Assembly (NCBI GenBank): GCA_021832345.1
Contig: JAKBKY010000001.1
Location: 754,741 to 818,740, forward strand
Origin: a bacterium
Lineage (GTDB): Bacteria; Vulcanimicrobiota; Vulcanimicrobiia; Vulcanimicrobiales; Vulcanimicrobiaceae
Direction: 5' to 3'
DNA: 64,000 nucleotides
Shown: one piece after another, positions 1 to 6,909 of the stretch
Layout: each line of letters opens with the position of its first letter
Position numbering within the stretch: position 1 is the stretch's first letter
The notes under the pieces: model-generated
Databases searched by the model: none
Seen by the model: only the letters and a program-made list of their open reading frames with translations
Told to the model about the DNA's origin: nothing
Made by a program: the position numbers and the translations under genes

Positions 1-60
1 GACCTCACGAAGGGCCGCATCGTCTATCGCTACCGGGCCGGCGAGGCGCGGCGCTCCTAG
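1..60 (+). CDS. infA: Translation initiation factor IF-1, C-terminal end (partial)
   Basis: The first 19 codons in frame 1 read DLTKGRIVYRYRAGEARRS and end at TAG (58-60). The DLTKGRI-YRY string is the conserved C-terminal strand of the OB-fold of IF-1, which binds the 30S A site during initiation. The rest of the gene lies upstream of the window. The six or so residues after YRY are a slightly longer tail than usual. The next gene is not rpmJ or rpsM, so this copy is not followed by the classical ribosomal cluster. Only a short segment is visible, so the call rests on one motif. Confidence 0.8.
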   Translation, partial: DLTKGRIVYRYRAGEARRS

Positions 61-108
61 AGTGGCTGCGGCAGGGCCCGCAGCGGCCTCCACGAACAGG
101 GCCAGGCC

Positions 109-654
109 GTGACGATTCGTAAGCTGTCGGCGTCGCTTGCCTTGGGTTTGCCCGTGGCGCTCATCACGCACACGGTGGTGTACGGCAGTTCGCACATCCA
201 AGCCGGCGATGCGCACGGACTCTTCCTTGAGGGCGCGGTCCTGATCTTTATGGCCACGGCGTTGGCGTTGTTGGCCGGGGCCTGTTCGCAGGCGAAGAAC
301 ACCATGACGGGTAGCGTCCTGGCGAGCGTCCTCATGCAGGACCTGCCGGACCTCGGACCGCTGGCGCTCTGCGCGGGCGGTTGGTTTACTTTCGGCGAGA
401 GCCTCGAAGCGCCACATGCTTGGGCGCCGCTGCTCGTGATTGCCCTCGCGATGCTCGGCGCGGCCTTCGTCGTGCGATGGGCGCTTCACGGCTTGGCGCG
501 CCTGATCGCAACGATCGCCATCACGACTCGTACCTTCGCGTACGCGGCGCGGATGCCAACCCTGCTCGCACGGCCGCAGCGCGCCGTGGCGCACCGGCGC
601 CGGTTGAGCCACTCGCCTCGTCGTTTCGTCCGTCCTCCTCCGGTCGCGGCATAA
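109..654 (+). CDS. Hypothetical integral membrane protein
   Basis: A 181-residue protein with a GTG start. Hydrophobic stretches near residues 8-25, 40-60, 75-95 and 108-130 suggest about four membrane helices. They are followed by a basic, arginine- and proline-rich C-terminal tail (from about residue 150) that would sit in the cytoplasm. I do not recognise the family. It ends 60 bases before the TonB-dependent receptor on the same strand, so the two may be co-transcribed, but the receptor has its own strong ribosome binding site. The start is uncertain because there is no clear Shine-Dalgarno sequence. Confidence 0.55.
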   Translation: MTIRKLSASLALGLPVALITHTVVYGSSHIQAGDAHGLFLEGAVLIFMATALALLAGACSQAKNTMTGSVLASVLMQDLPDLGPLALCAGGWFTFGESLEAPHAWAPLLVIALAMLGAAFVVRWALHGLARLIATIAITTRTFAYAARMPTLLARPQRAVAHRRRLSHSPRRFVRPPPVAA

Positions 655-714
655 GTCTCGCGCGCCGCATGGCGCGCCCCTTTGATTCTGCCGTCTCTCT
701 GCTAGAGGAGTACC

Positions 715-3021
715 ATGTTTCGTTTTCTCGCGGCGCTCAGCGCCGCTGTGATGTTGTTTATCGTTATCCCGGCGGTCCCGGCCTTCGCGTCGAGCGACGG
801 TCTGGTTCGCGGAACGGTCACGCTGCACGGCAAGCCCGTCTCGGGCGCCATCGTGCGGCTCCTGGGCGAGGGCCAAGCCTTCACCGTCCAGACCGACACC
901 CACGGCGCCTTCGCCGTGTCGCGTGTCCCTTTTGGTCACTACCGATTAAACGCCACCTCCGACGGCGCCGCCTCCCGTATCCTCGTGGTCAACGTGACCA
1001 GCGGATCGGTGGCACACGTCAATATCGCGCTCTCGAAACTCAAGACGATCGCCAACACCGTCGTCTACGCGGCGGCGCAGCCCAGCGGCAACCCGGTCGC
1101 GGTCAATCGCATCGGGCGCAAGCAGCTCGCCACCTTGCCGGTCAACAACAGCCTCAACCGCGTACTGGAGACCATCCCGGGCATCGTACGATTCTCCTAT
1201 AACGAACCGGTGGCTCACGGCTTTCACGGTGTCACCTATGAGATCGACGGCGCCCCGATGCCGCTTGCGACCAGCTCCAACTTCGCCGAAATCATCGACC
1301 CGCGCAACATCGATTCCATCGAAGTCTACACCGGCGCGATGCCGGCGGAGTATGGCGGTAGCCGCGCGGGCGCCGTCATCAACATCATCACCGATCGGTA
1401 CGGAGACGTGCATCGCCCCTATAGCGGCGACGTGACGGCCGGAATCGGCAACTATGGGCAGCAAGAGTCCAGCTTCAATCAGCGTCTGAAGATCGGCAAG
1501 ACCGATGTTTTCTTCAACATGAACGCACAGCGCTCGCTCCACGGAATCCAGGCGCCCACGTTCAATCCCATTCACGATGCGACGTCCCAGAGCGATCAGT
1601 TCTTTCGGACCGCGAGTAACCTTGGGCACGGCCGCTCGCTAAGTTTCGATTACTCGAACTCCTTTTCAACCTTTCAGATTCCGATCAACATCGATCCGAA
1701 TAATCCCAATGACCCGGTCTTCAGCACTCCGGGCACCGACGACGTCCAGCTCGAGTACGACCGGTTCGGCAATTTCAACTATAGCGCGGTCAGCAAGAAG
1801 GGGAACGCTGTTTTTCAGGTGATCCCGTGGTTTCGGACTGCGCGGATCAACTATATGGGGGATCTTGGTCAAGACGTGCTCGGCATGCAGCCCAATCCCA
1901 ATACGCCCAATGGCTTGCCGCTCATCCACCAGATTGGGCTGGTCAATAACCAGAACGCCAACTACATCGGCCTGCGCGTCTCGCAATTCCTCGCGACGCA
2001 CCATAACGCGTTTAAGGCCGGCTTTGAACTGACGCGCGAGAACTACATCGGCTTCCAGCAGTTTGCGCAGTATCAACTGCCGACCGTCTCTACCGGTGTA
2101 ACCCAAGCCGGTGCGCAGGTCGGCGCCTACGTTCAAGATTCGTGGTCGCCGACCCATAAGCTGACGGTTGACTACGGCCTTCGTTACGATCACTCAACCG
2201 GATTTACCGGCGGCAATGCGGTTAGCCCGCGCATCGGCGTGAACCTTGCCGTCGACAGCAAGAACATCATGCATGCCTACTACGGCCGTTTCTATGCGGC
2301 TCCGGATCTGCAAGATGTGCGTCAGGCCTGTGTCTTGTTGCAAGGTTGCCCGACGGTTCCGGTCTACGATCTCAAGCCCGAGACCGACAGCTACTATGAA
2401 GTCGGCTTGGCGCACATGTTCTCGCCGCTCATTCGCGGGTATGCCAACTACTGGGTGCGCAACGCGTACAACGTACTCGACACCACGCAGTTGCTCGATA
2501 CGCCGCTCTTTGCCGTCTACAACAACGCTATCGGCAAGGCCGAGGGCATTGACGTGCGCCTTGCGGGGCACAATGTGAGCAATACCGCTTCGTGGTTTCT
2601 CTCAAGCACGATCTCTCAGTCGCTGGCCGGCGGCATCTCCGGATCGACGTTCCTGTTTTCGCCGGGAAGCTTTACCAACCAACTCCAATACGAAGATCAT
2701 GACCAGACGGTTGCGCTCACCTCGGCGTACACTCGTCACTTTGGGGTCGGTAACCACTTCTACTCGACGCTCCAAGCGAACTACGGGACGGGCTTCCCTG
2801 TCCAGTTTCAGAACGGCAATGGACGCCTCCCCACGCATCTTACCTTCGACTTCTCGCTCGGGCGGGCAGCCGGACGCGGCAAAGATCGTTCGCTCGGCTT
2901 TAGCTTGGACGTGCAGAACATCCTCAATCACCAATACGTGATCAAGCTTGCCAACGGATTTAACACGACTCAGATCGCAAGTGCGAGAAGCATTCTCTTC
3001 CGCGTAACGGCACCGTTCTAA
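715..3021 (+). CDS. TonB-dependent receptor with N-terminal carboxypeptidase-regulatory-like domain
   Basis: Outer-membrane active-transport receptor of 768 residues. A signal peptide covers residues 1-26 (ends PAFAS). A carboxypeptidase-regulatory-like beta-sandwich follows at about 30-110 (HGKPVSGAIVRL, DTHGAFAVSRVP). The plug domain spans about 120-230, with NSLNRVLETIPGIV, YEIDGAPMP and SIEVYTGAMPAEYGG. The rest is a beta-barrel ending in the terminal phenylalanine expected for insertion by BAM. GAGGAG at 705-710 fixes the ATG. At 768 residues it is at the short end for receptors carrying the extra domain. No obvious TonB box was found. The substrate cannot be told from sequence and no siderophore or vitamin genes are adjacent. 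Confidence 0.88.
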   Translation: MFRFLAALSAAVMLFIVIPAVPAFASSDGLVRGTVTLHGKPVSGAIVRLLGEGQAFTVQTDTHGAFAVSRVPFGHYRLNATSDGAASRILVVNVTSGSVAHVNIALSKLKTIANTVVYAAAQPSGNPVAVNRIGRKQLATLPVNNSLNRVLETIPGIVRFSYNEPVAHGFHGVTYEIDGAPMPLATSSNFAEIIDPRNIDSIEVYTGAMPAEYGGSRAGAVINIITDRYGDVHRPYSGDVTAGIGNYGQQESSFNQRLKIGKTDVFFNMNAQRSLHGIQAPTFNPIHDATSQSDQFFRTASNLGHGRSLSFDYSNSFSTFQIPINIDPNNPNDPVFSTPGTDDVQLEYDRFGNFNYSAVSKKGNAVFQVIPWFRTARINYMGDLGQDVLGMQPNPNTPNGLPLIHQIGLVNNQNANYIGLRVSQFLATHHNAFKAGFELTRENYIGFQQFAQYQLPTVSTGVTQAGAQVGAYVQDSWSPTHKLTVDYGLRYDHSTGFTGGNAVSPRIGVNLAVDSKNIMHAYYGRFYAAPDLQDVRQACVLLQGCPTVPVYDLKPETDSYYEVGLAHMFSPLIRGYANYWVRNAYNVLDTTQLLDTPLFAVYNNAIGKAEGIDVRLAGHNVSNTASWFLSSTISQSLAGGISGSTFLFSPGSFTNQLQYEDHDQTVALTSAYTRHFGVGNHFYSTLQANYGTGFPVQFQNGNGRLPTHLTFDFSLGRAAGRGKDRSLGFSLDVQNILNHQYVIKLANGFNTTQIASARSILFRVTAPF

Positions 3022-3090
3022 CACGCTCAAAGGGGTGAATCAGGTCTACGGCCAACGGGTGCGGTACGTCGTTCCGTCGATTGGAGGTTT

Positions 3091-3273
3091 TTGGTGGAAC
3101 ATGCGCTCGTTGGTCTCGCCCATGTTGCGGCGTGGACGTTTCTGGTCGTCTTTCTCTTTGCAATCATCGGGGTGATCGCCACCATACGCTGGATCATCGG
3201 CCTTTTTCACAGGACGGAGAATGCCGTGGAATCGGGCGTCGAAAGCGTCGAGCACGCGGTGACGCGCCGCTAG
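3091..3273 (+). CDS. Small single-pass membrane protein
   Basis: A 60-residue protein with one strong hydrophobic helix (about residues 12-38) followed by a short amphipathic, acidic and basic C-terminus (HRTENAVESGVESVEHAV). GGAGG at 3083-3087 lies just upstream of TTG (3091) and GTG (3094), either of which could be the start. It overlaps the stop of the convergent GNAT gene by 4 bases. The family is not recognised. The clear ribosome binding site and membrane topology make a real small protein more likely than chance. Confidence 0.5.
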   Translation: MVEHALVGLAHVAAWTFLVVFLFAIIGVIATIRWIIGLFHRTENAVESGVESVEHAVTRR

Positions 3274-4094
3274 AACAAGATTGTCGTAAATTCGCCCACG
3301 CGCTGAAAGCCGACGCGCTCGTAGAGCGCGATCGCCGCGGCGTTGAAGTCGTTGACGTAGAGCGAGAGGGTTGGTACGTGCTTGAAGAGAGCGGCACAGA
3401 TGCCGCTCAGTGCTTGGGTCGCGTACCCTTGACCGCGTAGCTCCGGCGGCGACCAGATGCCTTGGAGTTGTGCGGTCTGTTCGCTCCAAGGGCCGATATT
3501 GCAGAAGAAGCAGAGCTTCGCATCCACGACGCCCACCCACCACAAGCGGCGGTCGATCATCAGCCGAATGTTCCCGTCAAAGTTTTCGGCCGCGCGTGCA
3601 TCCGAGTCCAGCTCGTAGGCGATCATCTGCGCCGAGTTCTCGGCGACGATGCGCCATTCGGTTGGATGCGCGGTGCGGACCTCGATCTCCGATGCACTCG
3701 GGCGAAGCCGCGCTCGCTCCAGCGCCATGACGTACTGACGGTCGCGAACCAACCGAGGTTGCGCAAACGTCCCTTGTACCTGCGCCCAGTAGTCGAGGAT
3801 CGGTTGGCGTGGGCCGACGATCATGCGGACATCCTGGGCCGTGCATGGCCTGCGCGCCAAGGCGTCGATGGCCTCCTTGTTCTCTGCGGCGATGACGATC
3901 TGGCGCCCCAGATAGGCAACGCCGCAGATGTCGGGGCCGTCGCGTACGACCAAGAGCGTCGCCTGGCCGAGCCCTTCGCCGCTGAAACGTACCATGTAAG
4001 CCAGGAAGACGTTCTCGTACGGGCGCCGAGCGAGGTACTCCAGAGCGGGGCGGACGAGCGCCGCGTTGAGGGACTCAAGCCGCAGACGACTCAA
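3270..4094 (-). CDS. GNAT-family N-acetyltransferase with N-terminal DUF4081-like region
   Basis: A 274-residue protein. The C-terminal half (about 140-274) is a GNAT fold: the acetyl-CoA pyrophosphate loop reads LRGQGYATQAL after the beta-4 strand QLQGIWSPPE, and the end carries the usual NDFNAAAIALYERVGFQRVG motif. The N-terminal half resembles the DUF4081 region found before GNAT domains in actinobacterial-type enzymes. The acceptor substrate is unknown. The start is TTG, sharing TTGA with the stop of the anti-sigma-like gene upstream, so it is the last gene of the coupled operon at 6782-3270. Confidence 0.8.
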   Translation of the reverse strand: MSRLRLESLNAALVRPALEYLARRPYENVFLAYMVRFSGEGLGQATLLVVRDGPDICGVAYLGRQIVIAAENKEAIDALARRPCTAQDVRMIVGPRQPILDYWAQVQGTFAQPRLVRDRQYVMALERARLRPSASEIEVRTAHPTEWRIVAENSAQMIAYELDSDARAAENFDGNIRLMIDRRLWWVGVVDAKLCFFCNIGPWSEQTAQLQGIWSPPELRGQGYATQALSGICAALFKHVPTLSLYVNDFNAAAIALYERVGFQRVGEFTTILF

Positions 4095-4777
4095 TTCAAC
4101 GCGACGACCATGACGGGGCGCGTGGTGGGCTGTTTGCTACCGCCGGCGGGCTCCACGCTCACCGCGACTTCCACAGCCTTCTGCGCATTGCCGGGCAGCG
4201 CGACCACGACGACGCCGCGACGATCCGGCACGAATGTTACCGACGGATGCATCTTGACCGATCCCTTGGCGAGCGTCCAGACTTGATAGACATGCCCCTT
4301 GCGCGGCATCGGCATGTTATGCATGGCGATATACAGGTGTGGTCCGCTCCGGACCACCTCGCCGTCAGCGACGCGGTAATGCTGCGCAGTGTTACTGACC
4401 AGATCGGCGAGCATCGAACGCTGGGCGGCGAGCGAGCGCGTCAGTCCCAGCGTGTGCCTTTGGAGCATCGCTACTTGCGTCTGCGCTTGGCGCACCTGCC
4501 CGGTCAGCGAGATGGTGGCAATGCCGGAGATCAGCGCGATGACAAAGCATGCAGCGGCAACCAGGTAGGCGGACTGCGACGAAGCCGTCGTGCGTCGTAC
4601 CTCGCGCATAGTGCGTGTCTTGAGCATGGGGCCTGCATCGGCATGCTGTGTCGTCGCAAACGCCGCCGGCGTCCCGCCCAGCGCCTCGTACTCCTTTCGG
4701 CATTGAGCGCAGGTCTGCAGATGGGCAGCGCAGACGGCAACATTGTCGAAGAAATCATCGTGTGACATCGTCGTCAT
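4091..4777 (-). CDS. Anti-sigma factor, zinc-finger plus RskA-like C-terminal domain
   Basis: A 228-residue membrane protein. Residues 10-30 hold an HC2-type zinc-binding anti-sigma motif (AHLQTCAQCRKEYE). A single membrane helix lies at about 70-90 (YLVAAACFVIALISGIATI). A short coiled-coil (SLTGQVRQAQTQVAMLQRH) leads to a periplasmic domain of the anti-sigma-K type (VYQVWTLAKGSVKMHPSVTF). Such proteins normally hold an ECF sigma factor inactive at the membrane. No sigma factor gene is present nearby. It sits 17 bases after the cyclase-like gene, so the operon couples two signalling-type modules. Confidence 0.8.
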   Translation of the reverse strand: MTTMSHDDFFDNVAVCAAHLQTCAQCRKEYEALGGTPAAFATTQHADAGPMLKTRTMREVRRTTASSQSAYLVAAACFVIALISGIATISLTGQVRQAQTQVAMLQRHTLGLTRSLAAQRSMLADLVSNTAQHYRVADGEVVRSGPHLYIAMHNMPMPRKGHVYQVWTLAKGSVKMHPSVTFVPDRRGVVVVALPGNAQKAVEVAVSVEPAGGSKQPTTRPVMVVALN

Positions 4778-4794
4778 ACCGGCTCGGCGCGGCC

Positions 4795-5841
4795 TTAAGG
4801 GGGCGGAAGCTGGAACGGTGGTCCATAGTCATCTTCATACGTTCCCGTTACAGGGGGGAGTTCCGGCATCGCCGGACTCGGGTCATCCACCGTCGAGAAG
4901 CGCGTCGTTTCGGTGGAGGCAGGCGCGGTGGCATACTCTCGTTGTGCGTCGTCGTCCGCGGCAGGTGTCTCCGGCGCGATATAGGCGTCGGGTTCGACGC
5001 CGGAATCGGCGGCCGGTGTGTAAACGAGCGTCTTCGTAAACGCGCGCTCGGTGGGGAGCGTCAGCCGATCGTCTTGGGCGATGCGTTTGGTGAGTCCGCG
5101 CACGATGTAAGCGTTTTGCAGCCGCCGTAAGCCCCGCAGCGGCAGCGAACTGGTCGGCAGTCCCACGAAGAGATCGCGTACGACATCAAACGTCGTCTCC
5201 GACGCGACGATCGCGGCATTGAGTTCTTGAGCCGCGCGTTCGAGCCGGATCGCGACGTGAACGGGAGCACCGACAATCGCAAACTCACGTCGCGCTCGGT
5301 AGCCGGTATCGCCGGCAACGATCTTGCCGGAGTTGACCCCCATAAAGATCTGTAGCGGCTTGCGACCTTGTTCGGCCCAACGCTGTTCCATCGCTTTGGT
5401 GAGGCGCAGGACATCGAGCGCAGCGCGCAGCGCCCGCTCCTCTTGAAAATGTTCCTCGACCAACACGCCGAAGACGGCCGTGACCGCATCGCCGTGCAAC
5501 CCCTCGATCATTCCATGATGACGGGCCACGGCTTGGCCCAGAATCGTATAAAACTCGTTGAGGTAGTTGAGGGTTTGATCCGGGCTCAAAGCTTCGGCGA
5601 GCAGCGAAAAGTTCCGAATGCGTGCGTAGACGATCGTTGCATGGTATTCGCGGGCTTCAAAGAGACGGGGATCCTTCCGGGCAAGGAGTTCGTCAACCAC
5701 CGGCTGTGGCACGTATCGCGAAAACAGTTCGCGCACGCGATAGTGTTCGGCCCGCTCGTCCATATAACGCCGGTAGATCCACCAGGCCGTATAGGCGACG
5801 GCGATAACGGCGATGGCGGCGATCAGCAGGAGCAGTGTCAT
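4795..5841 (-). CDS. Membrane-anchored class III adenylate/guanylate cyclase-like protein, probably catalytically impaired
   Basis: A 348-residue protein with one N-terminal membrane helix (residues 2-22), a short linker with the RYVPQPVVDELL segment typical before cyclase domains, a class III cyclase homology domain (about 60-245) and a proline- and acid-rich C-terminal tail of about 100 residues. The first metal-binding aspartate is replaced: the strand reads TIVYARIRNFS where active enzymes have FADI-GF. The second is kept (GLHGDAVTAVFG). The substrate/transition-state region reads GAPVHVAIRLE, so the usual asparagine is histidine while the arginine remains. This points to a regulatory or nucleotide-binding pseudo-cyclase. 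It follows the clipped GAF gene by 9 bases. Confidence 0.8.
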   Translation of the reverse strand: MTLLLLIAAIAVIAVAYTAWWIYRRYMDERAEHYRVRELFSRYVPQPVVDELLARKDPRLFEAREYHATIVYARIRNFSLLAEALSPDQTLNYLNEFYTILGQAVARHHGMIEGLHGDAVTAVFGVLVEEHFQEERALRAALDVLRLTKAMEQRWAEQGRKPLQIFMGVNSGKIVAGDTGYRARREFAIVGAPVHVAIRLERAAQELNAAIVASETTFDVVRDLFVGLPTSSLPLRGLRRLQNAYIVRGLTKRIAQDDRLTLPTERAFTKTLVYTPAADSGVEPDAYIAPETPAADDDAQREYATAPASTETTRFSTVDDPSPAMPELPPVTGTYEDDYGPPFQLPPP

Positions 5842-5850
5842 GCGCGCGGG

Positions 5851-6057
5851 CTACTGCGGGAGCGGCCCGAGGTTCGCTTTGAACCACTGGGTGCGCTCGT
5901 CGATGAGCGTTACCAGCGCAATCGGCACCTCGCAGATACGGGCAGCGAGTTGTACGAATGATCCGTAGACCGGATCGTTCGGTGCATCGAGCATCCCGGT
6001 CGCTTCGAGCGCCGCCAGGCGCTCGGATTCACGGAAGGGACGAGGAGGCTCTGTCAC
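5851..6057 (-). CDS. Clipped GAF-domain protein (N-terminal part only)
   Basis: A 68-residue reading frame starting at GTG in a GTGA overlap with the FecR-domain gene. SERLAALEATGMLDAPNDP and FVQLAARICEVPIALVTLID, then RTQWFKANLG, match the first third of the GAF domain found at the N-terminus of many cyclases and histidine kinases. It stops at TAG right after the WFK-LG strand, where a full GAF domain would run on for about 100 residues. The downstream cyclase starts 9 bases later. Either this is a remnant of a GAF-cyclase fusion whose middle was lost, or it is a minimal partner protein. The maintained overlap argues that translation through it still matters. Confidence 0.6.
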   Translation of the reverse strand: MTEPPRPFRESERLAALEATGMLDAPNDPVYGSFVQLAARICEVPIALVTLIDERTQWFKANLGPLPQ

Positions 6058-6782
6058 CGCGAGGCCTCCCGCGGTGGACACCCTATGAACGGCGGACACG
6101 GCAGGCGATTCTTTACCTGTTGGATGAGCGTTTGCTTGAGTTGTGTCCAGTTGGTCGGCACGCCGAAGTCCGGCGAAAACTGATTGACCAGTTGTTGCGT
6201 GAGATTCTCCACCTGCGTTTGCACGATACCGTTGACCATGCGCGCAAGCAGCGATTTCCCCGCGACCAGCGTGATGACGTTGCCGTCGGGCAACGTGACC
6301 TCGACGGGAAGGTTGGGATCGCTCACCGAGTAGACGTTGACGCGGAGCGTACCGTCTGACGAGAGGCCGATATCGCCTTGAGTGCCGCGCACCGACACCG
6401 AGGCCGTGGGCGTTTGAAAGACATAGTCGGCTCGTGCGCCGGCCGGATGTTCGACGGTGAAGCGGATGCGCCCGTGGTAGAGCACGAACTTGGCATGGGC
6501 GATGCTCCGCTGGTTGAAGAACGCCAGTTGCACACGGGTGTTGGACCCCACCAAGACGCGAGAACTATCGGGGAGATTTACCCCCGCGAGTGAGGCCGCT
6601 CCGGTGATCGCTTCATCGCGATCGCGCAGGGCGATGCCGGCGTTTTGTGCCAGTGCCTGGGGCGCCCCGGAGGGCACCGCATAGGAAACCTGCCCCTTGA
6701 GGTTCTGGAGCACTTTGCCGGAGTTGGTCACGGCCAGCGTTGCGAGCAAGAGGACGGCCATGAGGAACAAGCGAGGTTGCAT
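6054..6782 (-). CDS. FecR-domain periplasmic protein
   Basis: A 242-residue protein with an N-terminal hydrophobic signal/anchor (MQPRLFLMAVLLLATLAVT). The FecR domain follows, with LPDSSRVLVGSNTRVQL, VLYHGRIRF, QTPTASVSVRGTQGDI and a following LPDGNVITL strand. FecR domains sense or transmit envelope signals, usually to sigma factors, and also occur next to nucleotide cyclases. I chose the ATG at 6782 because the signal peptide begins there; longer in-frame starts run into low-complexity sequence shared with the divergent promoter region. It is the first gene of the five-gene minus-strand operon. Confidence 0.78.
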   Translation of the reverse strand: MQPRLFLMAVLLLATLAVTNSGKVLQNLKGQVSYAVPSGAPQALAQNAGIALRDRDEAITGAASLAGVNLPDSSRVLVGSNTRVQLAFFNQRSIAHAKFVLYHGRIRFTVEHPAGARADYVFQTPTASVSVRGTQGDIGLSSDGTLRVNVYSVSDPNLPVEVTLPDGNVITLVAGKSLLARMVNGIVQTQVENLTQQLVNQFSPDFGVPTNWTQLKQTLIQQVKNRLPCPPFIGCPPREASR

Positions 6783-6909
6783 GGGCGTTCCGTTCTGTGA
6801 TGCGTTTGTGGGAAGGTTCGTCCGCGGACCGCCGCAGTCCGCTCGGCGGCGCTGCTCGATCGGGTGCATCCGGCGAGGAGGCCGCCGGGCAACGGCTAAG
6901 CCAGGCGGC
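6783..6909. promoter_or_regulatory. Divergent intergenic region between FecR operon and GH20 operon
   Basis: This 127-base gap separates two operons transcribed away from each other and must hold both promoters. It is very GC-rich, with several short complementary stretches (GTCCGCGGAC, CCGGC/GCCGG). No convincing -35/-10 pair or named riboswitch was recognised. Confidence 0.4.

Noticed and set aside
6783..6909. Riboswitch in the leader of the GH20 operon (CAACGGCTAAGCCAGGC region).
   Set aside because: Short resemblance to SAM/SAH-type elements, but the required conserved core and pairing are not all present, and the operon has no related function.
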